From the NCBI RefSeq assembly GCF_001514145.1, contig NZ_KQ948662.1, forward strand, positions 182,124 to 246,123: a stretch of 64,000 nucleotides of DNA, in the 5' to 3' direction. How positions within the stretch are numbered: the first letter of the stretch is position 1; each line of letters starts with the position of its first letter. Shown here one piece after another: positions 30,791 through 39,874 of the stretch. This stretch comes from Streptomyces canus (GTDB lineage: Bacteria; Actinomycetota; Actinomycetes; Streptomycetales; Streptomycetaceae). The notes under the pieces are model-generated. The model made no database searches. It saw only the letters and a program-made list of their open reading frames with translations, and was not told where the DNA came from. A program made the position numbers and the translations under genes.

Positions 30791-33312
30791 CCTCGGTCTC
30801 CTTCGCTGCTGTCTCTGCCCGCTGGGGAATCAGGGGCGGCACCACGGCCGGGCTGCCTGCCGCCACCGCGCGCCCAGCCGTCCCGGTACGCCGCCATCCG
30901 GTCCCGGACCATCTCGGGTGTACGGCCGTCGTCGTCCCGGTCTGCGGCTGCCCGGGCCGGTTCCTCGGATCGCTGTTCGCGCAGCTGGGGAGCGAGGTGC
31001 GCCTGCCGCACCCGGCGGGGGAGGTCGCCGGACTCCTCCGGCTCGTCGGGCGGCCGGTGCAGACGCAGGGCGGTGACTCCGGAGGGCGGTGTGTCGGTCG
31101 TTCCCCGGTCCGCCGAGGCCGTCAGGGGAGCCACCAGGGCGGGCCGCTCGGCCGGGGCGGGGACGGACTCCTGGTCCTGTTCGGCGGCCGCCACACGCGC
31201 GTACTCGCGTCCCGTGAGCCGTTCGCGGTCCGCGGCCTTGGCGGGGGAACGTTCCGCCGCCTTGATGTGCAGCAGCGCCGTGGGCAGCAGGACGACCGCG
31301 GTGGTGCCGCCGTAGGGCGAGGTGCGCAGGTGCACCTTGATGCCGTGCCGGGCCGCGAGCCTGCTGACCACGAACAAGCCGAGCCGGTCGCTGTCGAACA
31401 GGTCGAGTGCCTCGGACTGCTCGATGCGGCGGTTGGCCTCCGCGAGGGTCTCCTTGCCCATGCCCAGACCGCGGTCCTCGACCTCGACGGCGTAGCCGTT
31501 GCCGACGGGTTCCCCGGTGACCCGCACGCGCGTGTGGGGCGGTGAGAACTGGGCGGCGTTCTCGATGATCTCGGCCAGCAGGTGGGTGAGGTCGGCGACC
31601 GCCGCGCCGACGACGGAGGCGTCGGGCAGTTGACGCACCTCCACGCGCGCGTAGTCCTCGACCTCGGAGACGGCCGCGCGGACCACGTTGGTCAGCGACA
31701 CCGGCATGCGCCAGGCGCGGCCGGGTGCCGCTCCGGAGAGGATGATCAGACTCTCCGCGTGGCGACGCATGCGGGTGGTGAGGTGGTCGAGCCGGAAGAG
31801 GTCGCTCAGTTCGTTCGGGTCGTCGGAGCGGCGCTCCATGCTGTCGAGCAGGCTCAGCTGGCGGTGGACGAGGACCTGGCTGCGGCGGGCGAGGTTGACG
31901 AAGACCCCGGAGATGCCGCTGGCGAGTTCGGCGCGCTCCACAGCGGCCCGCAAGGCCGCGCGGTGCACGGTGGTCAGGGCCTCGGCGACCTGTCCGGCCT
32001 CGTCCTCCGCGGGCGGCCCTGGCGGGGCCTCGGACTGGATGTCGATCTCGTCGCCGGCCCGCAGCCTCCCCATGGCCTCGGGCAGCTTGCGGCGGGCGAT
32101 CTCGAGGGCGCTGTTGCGCAGGCTCACCAGCTCGACGACGAGTCCGCGCCCGATACGCACGGAGATGACGAGCGACGCGGCGACGGCCATCAGACCGAGC
32201 AGGACCGCGGCGCCGGCCGGGGTGAGCAGCCCCCGGGTGAACGGGTCGGCGCGGTGGGCGACACCGCTGCCCGCCGCCTGTTCGACGGTCCGCATGCCGC
32301 TCTGCACACGCGTGTGTGCCGCCTGCCAGGTGCCCTGCGGTGTCGCCTCGACGGCGCGGGTGCCGGGGGCGGCTGCGAGTGTCCGGTCCTCGGCGGCGGT
32401 CACGGTGGCGTACGCGCCGCTGTCGGCGACCTTCCGCCAGGCGGTGCGGTCGGAGCCGCGCAGGTCGGCCACGGCGCCCTCGGTGAGGGCCCTGCGGGTG
32501 TCGACGGCTCCGGTGAAAAGGCGCAGTCGCTCACCGGCGAGAACGCCCGACAGGCGCGCGCTGGCCAGCACCACGTCCTCCTGGGCCAGCGACTCGCGGG
32601 CACGGGAGAACTCGAGCAGCACGCGCGCGTCGGAGCCGAGGTCGGCATCCTGGATGCCGGTGAGGGCGCCGCCCACCACGAAGGCACCGGTGATGGTCCT
32701 GGTGTAGCGACCGTACGTCTCGTCCCATCCGGCGCTGCGGTCCAGAACGGCGGTGCGCACGGAGCGCAGTTGTTCGGCGCCGGTCACGAAGGCTTCGAGT
32801 CGCTGAGCGACACCGGCGGGCAGTTCCTCGCTGTCGGCGACGGTGTTGCCGTCACCGAGCCGCAGCCGTGCCACGGCCTGGTCGGTGCGCTCGGCGAGCT
32901 TGCGGAGGTCGTCGCTCTGCGCGGCGGACGGGTCGGTCGCGTAGCGGACCGCGGCGGCACGCTCCGCCTGGAGCGCGGTCACGGCGTCGGTGACAGGAGA
33001 GCGGACGGCGTTGTCCACGCGCTGCAACTGGCGCAGCCGGGACACGTCCTGGGCGGTGGTGACCGTGGCGTACGCCCAGAGGGCGAGCAGCGAGACGACG
33101 GGCACCATGAGCAGGCAGACGATCTTGGCGCGGACTGTGCGGGGACGTATCCGCCAGTGCCCCGTGCGCTCGGGTATGTCCTCCGGCAGGGGGCCCGCCG
33201 GGTCGTCCGGGCTTTCGTCGGCCGGTCGTCCGGCATGTGCGCGTCGCCCGCGCGCGGGTGTCTGGAGCGGCGCCTCGGCGCCGTCTGTGGGGGTCCTACG
33301 CGGTGTACGCAT
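30787..33312 (-). CDS. cvnA: conservon sensor histidine kinase-like protein CvnA
   Basis: 841 residues; ATG 33312 follows GAGGAGG closely. A Pro/Arg-rich cytoplasmic start, membrane helix about 60-80, a large extracellular nitrate/nitrite-sensor-type (NIT) helical region to about 335, second helix about 345-370, a HAMP-like linker, then an ATPase domain with IIENAAQFSPPHTRV (N box), EDRGLGMG (G1) and LGLFVVSRLAARHGI. A DHLTTRMRRHAESL helix lies where DHp sits, without the usual phospho-His motif. A long disordered C-tail follows. Heads the cvnABCD operon, 63 nt downstream of a MHYT sensor gene read in the same direction. Confidence 0.88.
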   Translation of the reverse strand: MRTPRRTPTDGAEAPLQTPARGRRAHAGRPADESPDDPAGPLPEDIPERTGHWRIRPRTVRAKIVCLLMVPVVSLLALWAYATVTTAQDVSRLRQLQRVDNAVRSPVTDAVTALQAERAAAVRYATDPSAAQSDDLRKLAERTDQAVARLRLGDGNTVADSEELPAGVAQRLEAFVTGAEQLRSVRTAVLDRSAGWDETYGRYTRTITGAFVVGGALTGIQDADLGSDARVLLEFSRARESLAQEDVVLASARLSGVLAGERLRLFTGAVDTRRALTEGAVADLRGSDRTAWRKVADSGAYATVTAAEDRTLAAAPGTRAVEATPQGTWQAAHTRVQSGMRTVEQAAGSGVAHRADPFTRGLLTPAGAAVLLGLMAVAASLVISVRIGRGLVVELVSLRNSALEIARRKLPEAMGRLRAGDEIDIQSEAPPGPPAEDEAGQVAEALTTVHRAALRAAVERAELASGISGVFVNLARRSQVLVHRQLSLLDSMERRSDDPNELSDLFRLDHLTTRMRRHAESLIILSGAAPGRAWRMPVSLTNVVRAAVSEVEDYARVEVRQLPDASVVGAAVADLTHLLAEIIENAAQFSPPHTRVRVTGEPVGNGYAVEVEDRGLGMGKETLAEANRRIEQSEALDLFDSDRLGLFVVSRLAARHGIKVHLRTSPYGGTTAVVLLPTALLHIKAAERSPAKAADRERLTGREYARVAAAEQDQESVPAPAERPALVAPLTASADRGTTDTPPSGVTALRLHRPPDEPEESGDLPRRVRQAHLAPQLREQRSEEPARAAADRDDDGRTPEMVRDRMAAYRDGWARGGGRQPGRGAAPDSPAGRDSSEGDRG

Positions 33313-33375
33313 GGCCTCCTCGCTCGGGAGTGGTTCGGGGGGCGTGTCGTCGGGCCGTCCGGCCGGGATCCGCCG

Positions 33376-34149
33376 CTAGGAGGGGACGCTCTCGACCGCG
33401 CGCTGGGCAGAGGCGGATGCCTCGCGCTCTCCCGTCGTGGGCGACAGGGCGACGAAGGCCGAGGTCAGGAACAGGTAGGAGCCGAGACCGACGGCGAGCG
33501 GGAAGATGAACTGCATCGCCGTGGCCCCGGGCAGGACGGCACCGGAGGGCGAGACCCGCACACTCACCGCGAACATCCCGGTGTAATGCATGCTGCTGAC
33601 CGCGGCACCCATGATGAGGGAGGCGATGGTGACGGCGACGGGCGACTTGATGTTCAGCGCCGCCCACAGGGCCGCCGTCGCCGCGACGACGGCGATGAGG
33701 ACAGAGAGTCCGACCAGCACCGGGTCGTAGTCGACGTCGCCGTGCAGCCGTACGGCAGCCATGCCCAGGTAGTGCATGCTCGCCACGCCCAGGCCGGTGG
33801 TGAGCCCGCCCAGGAAGAGCGCGCGGACCCGGTCACGGCTGTAGCCGACCGCGAAGACCCCCGCGGAGACGACGACCATCGCGACCAGGAGACTCACGAT
33901 GGTCAGTGGTACGTCGTAGCGGATGTCGGTACCGCTGACGCCGAAGCCGAGCATGGCCACGAAGTGCATGGTCCAGATGCCGGTCCCGATGGCCGAGGCC
34001 GCGGTGATGAGCCAGTTGCGGCGCGAACGCCCGGTGGCGCCGAGCGCGCGGACGGTACAGCGCAGGCCGAGCGCGGCGCCGATACAGGCCATGACGTACG
34101 AGAGCGTGGGCGTCAGCCAGCCCAGGGCAGCGTGGTCCAGGTGTCCCAT
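33376..34149 (-). CDS. MHYT-domain integral membrane sensor
   Basis: 257 residues from ATG 34149. Seven predicted membrane helices with three MHYT-type motifs, MHFVAM, MHYLGM and MHYTGM, which are thought to bind a metal (copper) and sense oxygen, CO or NO. There is no GGDEF or EAL domain attached, so the signal must pass to another protein. It sits 63 nt upstream of cvnA in the same direction, suggesting it feeds the conservon; this is inference from layout. A TAGCGT -10-like element lies 10 nt before the ATG. Confidence 0.85.
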   Translation of the reverse strand: MGHLDHAALGWLTPTLSYVMACIGAALGLRCTVRALGATGRSRRNWLITAASAIGTGIWTMHFVAMLGFGVSGTDIRYDVPLTIVSLLVAMVVVSAGVFAVGYSRDRVRALFLGGLTTGLGVASMHYLGMAAVRLHGDVDYDPVLVGLSVLIAVVAATAALWAALNIKSPVAVTIASLIMGAAVSSMHYTGMFAVSVRVSPSGAVLPGATAMQFIFPLAVGLGSYLFLTSAFVALSPTTGEREASASAQRAVESVPS

Positions 34150-34293
34150 GACCAAGGGACGCTAGTGGGGGCAGGGGCGCACAAAGAGGGCGCATTTCGA
34201 AAGGTGCCGCAATATGGCGCAGAGATGCATCTGAACGATCGCGTCACGCTCGAACGTGTGCGCACGGGCCCTCATCCGTGTCGGTGAGGGATC

Positions 34294-34902
34294 ATGCGGA
34301 ACATGACCGACGACCACACACATGTCCAGGAGTTCTTCTCGGCCCGTGCCGCCGACTGGGACAGCCGGTTCCCGGACGACGGCCCGGCCTACGCCGCCGC
34401 GGTCGCGGAGCTCGGGCTGCGCGTGGGCGACCGCGTGCTCGACGCGGGCTGCGGCACCGGACGGGCCCTGCCGCCCCTGCGTGCGGCCGTGGGGCCCTCG
34501 GGGGTCGTCCTGGGGGCCGATCTGACCCCGGCCATGCTGGAGGCCGCCGTAGGGGCCGGACGGCATCGGGACGGGCAGCTACTGCTCGCCGATGTGGCCG
34601 CGCTGCCGCTCCGCTCCCGGTCACTCGACGCCGTCTTCGGAGCGGGCCTGATCTCCCATCTGCCCCGGCCGGCCGAGAATCTGCGCGAGTTGGCCCGGGT
34701 GGTGCGGCCCGGCGGCGTCCTGGCCCTGTTCCACCCGATCGGCAGAGCAGCGCTGGCCGCACGCCAGGGCCGGCAGATCACCCCGGAGGACCTGCGCGCG
34801 GAGCCCCACCTCCGTCCCCTGCTGGCCGGTGCGGGCTGGCGCATGACGTCGTACGCCGACGAGGACGCCCGCTTCCTGGCCCTGGCCGTCCGCGAGGACT
34901 GA
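34294..34902 (+). CDS. class I SAM-dependent methyltransferase
   Basis: 202 residues from ATG 34294 (GAGGGA just upstream; ATG 34303 also possible). Rossmann methyltransferase: VLDAGCGTGRALPPL (motif I, SAM), VVLGADLTPAMLEAA (II), ADVAALPLRSRSLDAVFGAG (IV) and LARVVRPGGVLALFHP. This is the small UbiE/arsenite-type fold. Substrate unknown. Divergent from the MHYT gene and convergent with an alpha/beta hydrolase 5 nt away. Confidence 0.85.
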   Translation: MRNMTDDHTHVQEFFSARAADWDSRFPDDGPAYAAAVAELGLRVGDRVLDAGCGTGRALPPLRAAVGPSGVVLGADLTPAMLEAAVGAGRHRDGQLLLADVAALPLRSRSLDAVFGAGLISHLPRPAENLRELARVVRPGGVLALFHPIGRAALAARQGRQITPEDLRAEPHLRPLLAGAGWRMTSYADEDARFLALAVRED

Positions 34903-34907
34903 CCGGC

Positions 34908-35663
34908 TCACTCCGTCCCGGCGACCGCAGCCACGAAGGCGTCGGGGTTGTCGAGCATGACGTTGTGACCCGCGCCGGGGACGGTCATCACCCGCACTCC
35001 TGACGCCTCCAGCGTCCGCCGCCCCTCCAGTTCACCGCTGAGCTCGCCCTGGAGATACACGCGGTCGATGGACAACCCTTCGAGGATCGCGCGCATCATG
35101 GGCACCGATCCGCGCCTGAGCCCGGTCGCGCTGCGGTGCAGGGCGCGCGGGTCGGCCAGCCGCATGGTCGCCGCCCACAGCGGGCCGACTTTCTCGAGCA
35201 CGCGCGCGTGTCCGCCGGCGACGAAGTCGTCCTCCTCATAGGCGTCGATCCAGGTGCTGCCCGCCGTGGCCGGAGGCGAGGCGTCGAGGTTGGCCTCGGT
35301 GAGGACCAGCCGGGAGACGAGCTCGGGCCTACGGTGAGCCAGGACGAGCGCGACCGACCCGCCCATGCTGTGCGCGACGATCTCGACGCCGGTCAGATCC
35401 GCGGCGTGCAAAGCGGCGGCCAGGGCGTCCGCGTGGTCCTCCAGCGTGTATCCGAATCCCTCGGGGCGGTCGCTGACCCCGTGTCCGGGCAGATCGACGA
35501 ACAAGCTGCGCCGACCCGCGAGTTCGGGCCGGGCCGCGATGTGCGCGTGATACACAGTCGAGATCGATCCCAGCCCGTGCACGTACACGCGTGCCGGCTC
35601 CTCGCCGGGCGTCTCGGTCCAGCGGATGCAGCTTCCCTTGCCGTCGAACTCGGCCTGCCTCAT
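34908..35663 (-). CDS. alpha/beta hydrolase
   Basis: 251 residues. HG motif YVHGLGSIS, nucleophile elbow A-H-S-M-G-G-S, and His in GAGHNVMLDNP near the C-terminus give a complete hydrolase fold, with a cap of about 90 residues including DPRALHRSATGL. Resembles haloalkane-/esterase-type monomeric hydrolases; substrate not predictable. Divergent from padR across a perfect operator (35695-35714), which places it as the likely target gene of that regulator. Confidence 0.85.
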   Translation of the reverse strand: MRQAEFDGKGSCIRWTETPGEEPARVYVHGLGSISTVYHAHIAARPELAGRRSLFVDLPGHGVSDRPEGFGYTLEDHADALAAALHAADLTGVEIVAHSMGGSVALVLAHRRPELVSRLVLTEANLDASPPATAGSTWIDAYEEDDFVAGGHARVLEKVGPLWAATMRLADPRALHRSATGLRRGSVPMMRAILEGLSIDRVYLQGELSGELEGRRTLEASGVRVMTVPGAGHNVMLDNPDAFVAAVAGTE

Positions 35664-35694
35664 GGTGCCCTCCCTCGATGCGTCACCCAGGACA

Positions 35695-35714
35695 ATACAT
35701 CGTCACCGATGTAT
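35695..35714. promoter_or_regulatory. PadR operator ATACATCG-N4-CGATGTAT
   Basis: Perfect 8-bp inverted repeat with a TCAC spacer, 32 bp from the hydrolase start and about 60 bp from the padR start. The ATACAT/ATGTAT form fits PadR-family operators. It should control both divergent genes. Confidence 0.6.
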
Positions 35715-35771
35715 AGCGAAGAGGAGGTAAGACGGGAGGGATGTACAACGCTGATGCGGCAGAATGCGTGC

Positions 35772-36302
35772 ATGCTGGAGCTCGCTATCCTCGGATTCCT
35801 CTACGACACCCCGCTGCACGGCTATGAGCTGCGCAAACGCATCACAGCGCTGGCGGGTCACGTGCGGCCCGTGGCCGAGAGCACGCTGTATCCGGCGATC
35901 AAGCGGCTGGAGAAGGCGGGGCTGCTGGCGCGCGCGACGGAACCTGGTGCCGTGGCCGCGCCGCGCCATGTCCTGACGCTCACCGACGAAGGCCGTCAGG
36001 AGTTGCGCCGCCGGCTCGCCGAACCGGCCGCGCGCGACATCACCGACGAGAACCGCTGGTTCACGGTCCTCGCCTTCCTCCGGCACCTGGACGACGCCGG
36101 CGCGCAGGCGGCCGTACTGCGGCGCCGACTCGCCTTCCTGGAGGAGCCGGCGAGCTTCTTCTACGAAGGCGACCGGCCGCTGAGCGCCGAGGAGTTGGAC
36201 GATCCCTTCCGGCGCGGTGTGCTGACCATCGCACGCGCCACCTCCCGGGCCGAGCTCAGCTGGCTGCGGGAGACGATCGCGTCACTCGACGCCGCTTCGT
36301 AG
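35772..36302 (+). CDS. PadR-family transcriptional regulator
   Basis: 176 residues from ATG 35772 (MLELAILGFLYDTPLHGYEL, the standard PadR opening); ATG 35754 is an alternative, as no clear Shine-Dalgarno marks 35772. The winged helix YELRKRITALAGHVRPVAES, TLYPAIKRLEKAGLL and HVLTLTDEGRQEL is followed by a C-terminal helical dimer domain (PadR2 type). Likely represses itself and the divergent hydrolase through the palindrome at 35695. Confidence 0.88.
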   Translation: MLELAILGFLYDTPLHGYELRKRITALAGHVRPVAESTLYPAIKRLEKAGLLARATEPGAVAAPRHVLTLTDEGRQELRRRLAEPAARDITDENRWFTVLAFLRHLDDAGAQAAVLRRRLAFLEEPASFFYEGDRPLSAEELDDPFRRGVLTIARATSRAELSWLRETIASLDAAS

Positions 36303-36357
36303 GCGTCGGCCAAGCGCGGGAGGACCGGCACCGAAGCGCACAGCGCGAGTCAGCTGA

Positions 36358-37788
36358 TCACTCCGCCCGGGACCCGGGCTCCTCCGGTGCCGCGGGCGGC
36401 TCGGCGGGCGTCGGCGAGGGTGGCCGGAAGAGGACGGCCCGGGCCACGGGCGGAGCGAACAGGGCGGTGACGGGCGCGGAGAGGGTCAGCACGGCACGGA
36501 AGGCCCGCCCCACGACAGGGTCGCCCGGGGCCCGCTCCTGGACGCGGCTCAGGTACCAGCCGGCGATCTGGTCCGCGGGCCCACCGTCGGTCGCCGTGCC
36601 GACCGCGCCCGGCATCTTGCGGTCCGCCCCGGCTGAGATGTCCCACGCCAGCCGGGACGCCGCGAGGAGCGCCTGCTGCACGCGCCGTGTCGTGGGTGTC
36701 CGGCGCCGGTCGGCCAGCGCGTCCCGCAGGGCGACCGCGCTCATCGCGGCCACGGCCATGCCCTGCCCGTAGATCGGGTTGAAGGTGCACAGGGCGTCGC
36801 CGGTGGCGAGGAATCCTGCCGGATGGCCGGGAAGGTCGTAGCGGCGGCGGATGTTCGCGGTCCGACGGAAGCCGAAGGCCGGGGAAAGCGGTTCGGCCTC
36901 GTCCAGCCACCGGTGCAGGAGCGGATGCGGCAACCTCTTGGCGTACGTCACGAACTCGTCGTCGTCCGTGGGCGGTTCGTCACCGCGCAGGCCCGACACG
37001 ATCACCAGGTGGCTGCCGTCCTCCAGCGGCAGTGCGCCACCGGCATGCACCTGGTCGGGGTCGGGATAGGCGTAGTAGCCGCGGGTCTCGCCGTCGAGGG
37101 CGCCGTTCGTGCCGCGGTAGACACGGGAGGCGTAGGCGAGTCCGGTGTCGATGGTCTCCTCCTGCGGGCCCTCGGCGCCGATCGCCGCCAGCCACTGCGG
37201 AGCCTTGGTGCCGCTGCCGGAGGCGTCGACGACCAGATCGGCATCCAGAGGCCGGGACGCGGCACGGGCGTCGCCGGAGCGGTCCCGCACCAGCACACCC
37301 CGCACACGCGAGGCATCACCGAGGAACCCGACGACGTCGGTCCCCTCGAACACGCTGATCACCGGGTTGGCGAGAACCCGCCGCCGCACCATGTCCTCCA
37401 ACTGTGCACGGGAACCGGTGTAGATGTGTGTCGTCGCGGGCAGCCGACGGAACCAGCGGCCGGTCTGCCACATCACCATGTCCGACGGCATGCCCACTCG
37501 AGGCGCGCCCGCCTCCCGCAGCTCCGCCAGGAACCCCGGCAGCAGCGATTCCATGGCCACCTGCCCGCCCTGCAGCAGGACGTGCGGATGCCGGCCCTGT
37601 GGCACGCCGGGCCGCGGCTCGGGGCCGTCCGGCAACCGGTCGCGCTCGACGACGGTCACCCGGTCGGCGTGCCCGGCCAGGACATGTGCCGCGAGAAGCC
37701 CTGCGAGGCTCCCGCCCACGACCACGGCGTGCCGACCGCCGCGGCCGTCGTCCGCGGCCCAACGGCTCTTCTCTCCGGCAGAGTTCAC
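36358..37788 (-). CDS. FAD-dependent oxidoreductase (hydroxylase-like)
   Basis: 476 residues from GTG 37788, chosen because GGGAG lies 7 nt upstream. FAD-binding VVVGGSLAGLLAAHVL with ERDRLPDGPEPRPGVPQGRHPH, the second motif VVDASGSGTK and the late GDALCTFNPIYGQGM are those of the tryptophan-halogenase/squalene-epoxidase-like group of flavoproteins (p-hydroxybenzoate hydroxylase fold). Cytoplasmic. Convergent with padR; substrate unknown. The upstream 280 bp are shared with the divergent small gene at 38069. Confidence 0.75.
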   Translation of the reverse strand: MNSAGEKSRWAADDGRGGRHAVVVGGSLAGLLAAHVLAGHADRVTVVERDRLPDGPEPRPGVPQGRHPHVLLQGGQVAMESLLPGFLAELREAGAPRVGMPSDMVMWQTGRWFRRLPATTHIYTGSRAQLEDMVRRRVLANPVISVFEGTDVVGFLGDASRVRGVLVRDRSGDARAASRPLDADLVVDASGSGTKAPQWLAAIGAEGPQEETIDTGLAYASRVYRGTNGALDGETRGYYAYPDPDQVHAGGALPLEDGSHLVIVSGLRGDEPPTDDDEFVTYAKRLPHPLLHRWLDEAEPLSPAFGFRRTANIRRRYDLPGHPAGFLATGDALCTFNPIYGQGMAVAAMSAVALRDALADRRRTPTTRRVQQALLAASRLAWDISAGADRKMPGAVGTATDGGPADQIAGWYLSRVQERAPGDPVVGRAFRAVLTLSAPVTALFAPPVARAVLFRPPSPTPAEPPAAPEEPGSRAE

Positions 37789-38068
37789 CGAACCGCTCCC
37801 CTGGTAGCCAAGTGGTGAGAAGACACAAGTATCCAGCCCCGCAAAGCTGGTTGACCGTTTTCCGGCCCTTCCGAGCGTCATGGGGACGACCGCCCCGGGC
37901 CGTCGGCTTCATCGATCATCCGGGTGTGCCGCAACGGGCGGCGGCCGACGGGCGGACTGAGGCTTCGCCACCTCGTCCCCCTTCTGCGACCAGGGCTCCG
38001 ACCTTACGGTGAGTAGCAGAAGATGCACATTCGGCAGGACCACGTCACTCAGGGGGAAGGTGGTCGGC

Positions 38069-38365
38069 ATGTGGGGCAGGATCCGCAAGTCCAGCGCCAG
38101 ATTCGTCGATGCGTTGCGCACCGAGGCGCCCACCGGCCGGGAAGGCCGCACGCACAACCTGTTCGAGGCCGCCGCCGCGTACGTCTCGGCCTGCGCGGAG
38201 GACGATCAGGACCGGATCGACGAGGCCTCGGCCTGGGTATCGCCGGAAGCACTGTCGTTCGGGGTCAGCGAGCTCGCGTGCCGGGCCGTCATCGCCCTCG
38301 CGCGGGAGCGCGACGAGTCGCCGCGTACGGTGGCACGAGCGCTCCTCGGGCTGCCGGTGGCCTGA
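38069..38365 (+). CDS. small uncharacterised protein
   Basis: 98 residues from ATG 38069 with GGGGGAAGG upstream. Acidic, soluble, helical, with SARFVDALRTEAPTGREGRT at the start and ELACRAVIALARERDES near the end. No family recognised. Third-position G/C use is like that of its neighbours, which supports real coding. Divergent from the flavoprotein; about 135 nt before the next gene. Confidence 0.5.
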   Translation: MWGRIRKSSARFVDALRTEAPTGREGRTHNLFEAAAAYVSACAEDDQDRIDEASAWVSPEALSFGVSELACRAVIALARERDESPRTVARALLGLPVA

Positions 38366-38436
38366 CCGGCCGGCAAGGGATGGTCGATTCGCCCCGTCCA
38401 GCCGGAAAACTGCAGCTCCGGGTGTGCTTGGTAGTC

Positions 38437-38466
38437 GTGACAAGGGCCTTCCGCGCACACTAGGGT
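38437..38466 (+). promoter_or_regulatory. promoter of the 38501 gene
   Basis: GTGACA (38437-38442), an 18-nt spacer and TAGGGT (38461-38466) resemble an HrdB-type promoter, predicting a start near 38473 and a short leader before the GGAGG ribosome binding site. Confidence 0.45.
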
Positions 38467-38500
38467 GCGCGCCGTTGGACGAACCGATGGGGAGGCTGGG

Positions 38501-39508
38501 ATGGCCGGGACGGACGAGGACGCCGTCGCCGCTGCGGACGACGCGCTCTATGTGCTGACGGCGGTGCTGCTGACGCCGGCGAAGTTCCCGAGCGTGCTGG
38601 GCGACGACTATCCGGAGGCCTGCGCGGCGCTCGGTCTGGCACCGCTGGCCGACGGGTACGGCCTGGTGCTCGGCCAGGACGGCGGCGGCGCCCGATGGAC
38701 GGTCGTCATCGACGACGTCTCGCTGGTCGCCGTCGCCATCGCGTCCTGGGACTGCGGCATGGAGTACGACCTGTCGCCCGACGAGCGCACGGTCGTGGCC
38801 GCGCTGCCCGGCTGGCCGCTCGCGGTCGCCGTCGCCGCGCCGGGCGTGCCGGCGCCGCACGACCCCGATCCCGAGACCGCCGACGGCCCGCCGCTGACGC
38901 CGCCGGACACGTCGACATGGGGGTCCGCCCAGCGGCGGCTGGGCGCCGATGAGATCGCGCTTCAGTGGGCGATGTGGCGGGAGCAGATCGACGACGCGGC
39001 CTTCCCGAGCCCGAACGGCGGGTCGACCCCGGGTGACCAGTCCGTGGCCGGCAAGGTCTCCGACCAGGAAGCCGCGAACCGCGATGCCTCGGACCGCGAC
39101 GCCTCGGAGAACAAGGCCACGGGCGACGACGTTTCGGGCCACGAGGGCCCGGGAGGAAACACTGCGGGAGACGAGGCCGCGGGAAATCAGGCGGCGGGAA
39201 ACCAGGCCTCGGGCGGGACCGAGAAGGAGCCTCGCAAGGGCCACAACGGCATCCGGCGCGTCCTCGCGGAGGCCCGCGCCTACGTCGATTCGCCACCGCC
39301 CCTCGGGCGGGTCCGGTCGTCCTTCGCGTCGGGCGAGGCGCGGATGCTGCGTGCCGACGGTCCCGGCTGGTCGCTGGTGGCCAGGACCGACGACATCGCG
39401 TTCGTGCTGCTCGACGACAAGCCCGGAGAGGTCCTGCCGGTGGGCCGGGGCCCTCAGCTGCCGGGGCTGCTGGAAGCGCTCGACAAGATGGCTGTACGTC
39501 CCAGCTGA
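38501..39508 (+). CDS. uncharacterised two-domain protein with pentapeptide-period linker
   Basis: 335 residues from ATG 38501, GGAGG at good spacing. An N-terminal domain (about 1-165, VTVLLTPAKFPS..., WTVVIDDVSLVAVAI) is followed by an acidic linker (about 190-240) with a clear five-residue rhythm of the AGNQA/ASDRDA type, about ten units, and a C-terminal domain of about 90 residues (RVLAEARAYVDSPPPLG, GWSLVARTDDIAFVLLDD). No signal or membrane segment. No family recognised with confidence. A promoter is visible upstream and a hairpin follows the stop. Confidence 0.6.
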   Translation: MAGTDEDAVAAADDALYVLTAVLLTPAKFPSVLGDDYPEACAALGLAPLADGYGLVLGQDGGGARWTVVIDDVSLVAVAIASWDCGMEYDLSPDERTVVAALPGWPLAVAVAAPGVPAPHDPDPETADGPPLTPPDTSTWGSAQRRLGADEIALQWAMWREQIDDAAFPSPNGGSTPGDQSVAGKVSDQEAANRDASDRDASENKATGDDVSGHEGPGGNTAGDEAAGNQAAGNQASGGTEKEPRKGHNGIRRVLAEARAYVDSPPPLGRVRSSFASGEARMLRADGPGWSLVARTDDIAFVLLDDKPGEVLPVGRGPQLPGLLEALDKMAVRPS

Positions 39509-39518
39509 ACCGCCGCGC

Positions 39519-39555
39519 CGCACCGTCCGGGCCTGTCGTGCTCCCGGCCGGTGCG
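39519..39555. terminator. convergent hairpin
   Basis: CGCACCG-T-CCGGG pairs with CCCGG-C-CGGTGCG across an 11-nt loop, a 12-bp stem with one mismatch. It lies between the convergent genes ending at 39508 and 39562 and can end both. Confidence 0.65.
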
Positions 39556-39561
39556 GGTGCG

Positions 39562-39744
39562 TCAGCGGCCGAGTTCCTTGCGGGTGACGCGGCGCAGTCG
39601 GCGCCGCTGTGAGGGGTCCAGTGTCAGGTATGCGGCGGCCGGGACTCCCAGGATGATCAGGACCGAGGCCCACCATGGCAGCCAGATCAGCAGGAGCAGC
39701 CCGACCGCCACTCCCCCTGCGGCGATCTTCGCGTTCTTCGACAT
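39562..39744 (-). CDS. small two-helix membrane protein
   Basis: 60 residues from ATG 39744, with AAAGGAGG ideally placed. Two hydrophobic helices (GGVAVGLLLLIWLPWW and ASVLIILGVPAAAYL) and a basic C-terminal tail ending RRLRRVTRKELGR. Family not identified. The start and composition support a real gene; function unknown. Confidence 0.6.
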   Translation of the reverse strand: MSKNAKIAAGGVAVGLLLLIWLPWWASVLIILGVPAAAYLTLDPSQRRRLRRVTRKELGR

Positions 39745-39874
39745 GTGCGTCGCCTCCTTTGCGGCGGTTGCCGCTCTCTGTCCAGAGGAACGGGTTCGCG
39801 CCTCCTGCAGTTCCGAACCGCGACCCTGAGACATCCCTGAGACCTCGCCCTGAGACGCCCCGGATGAGCGCCCT

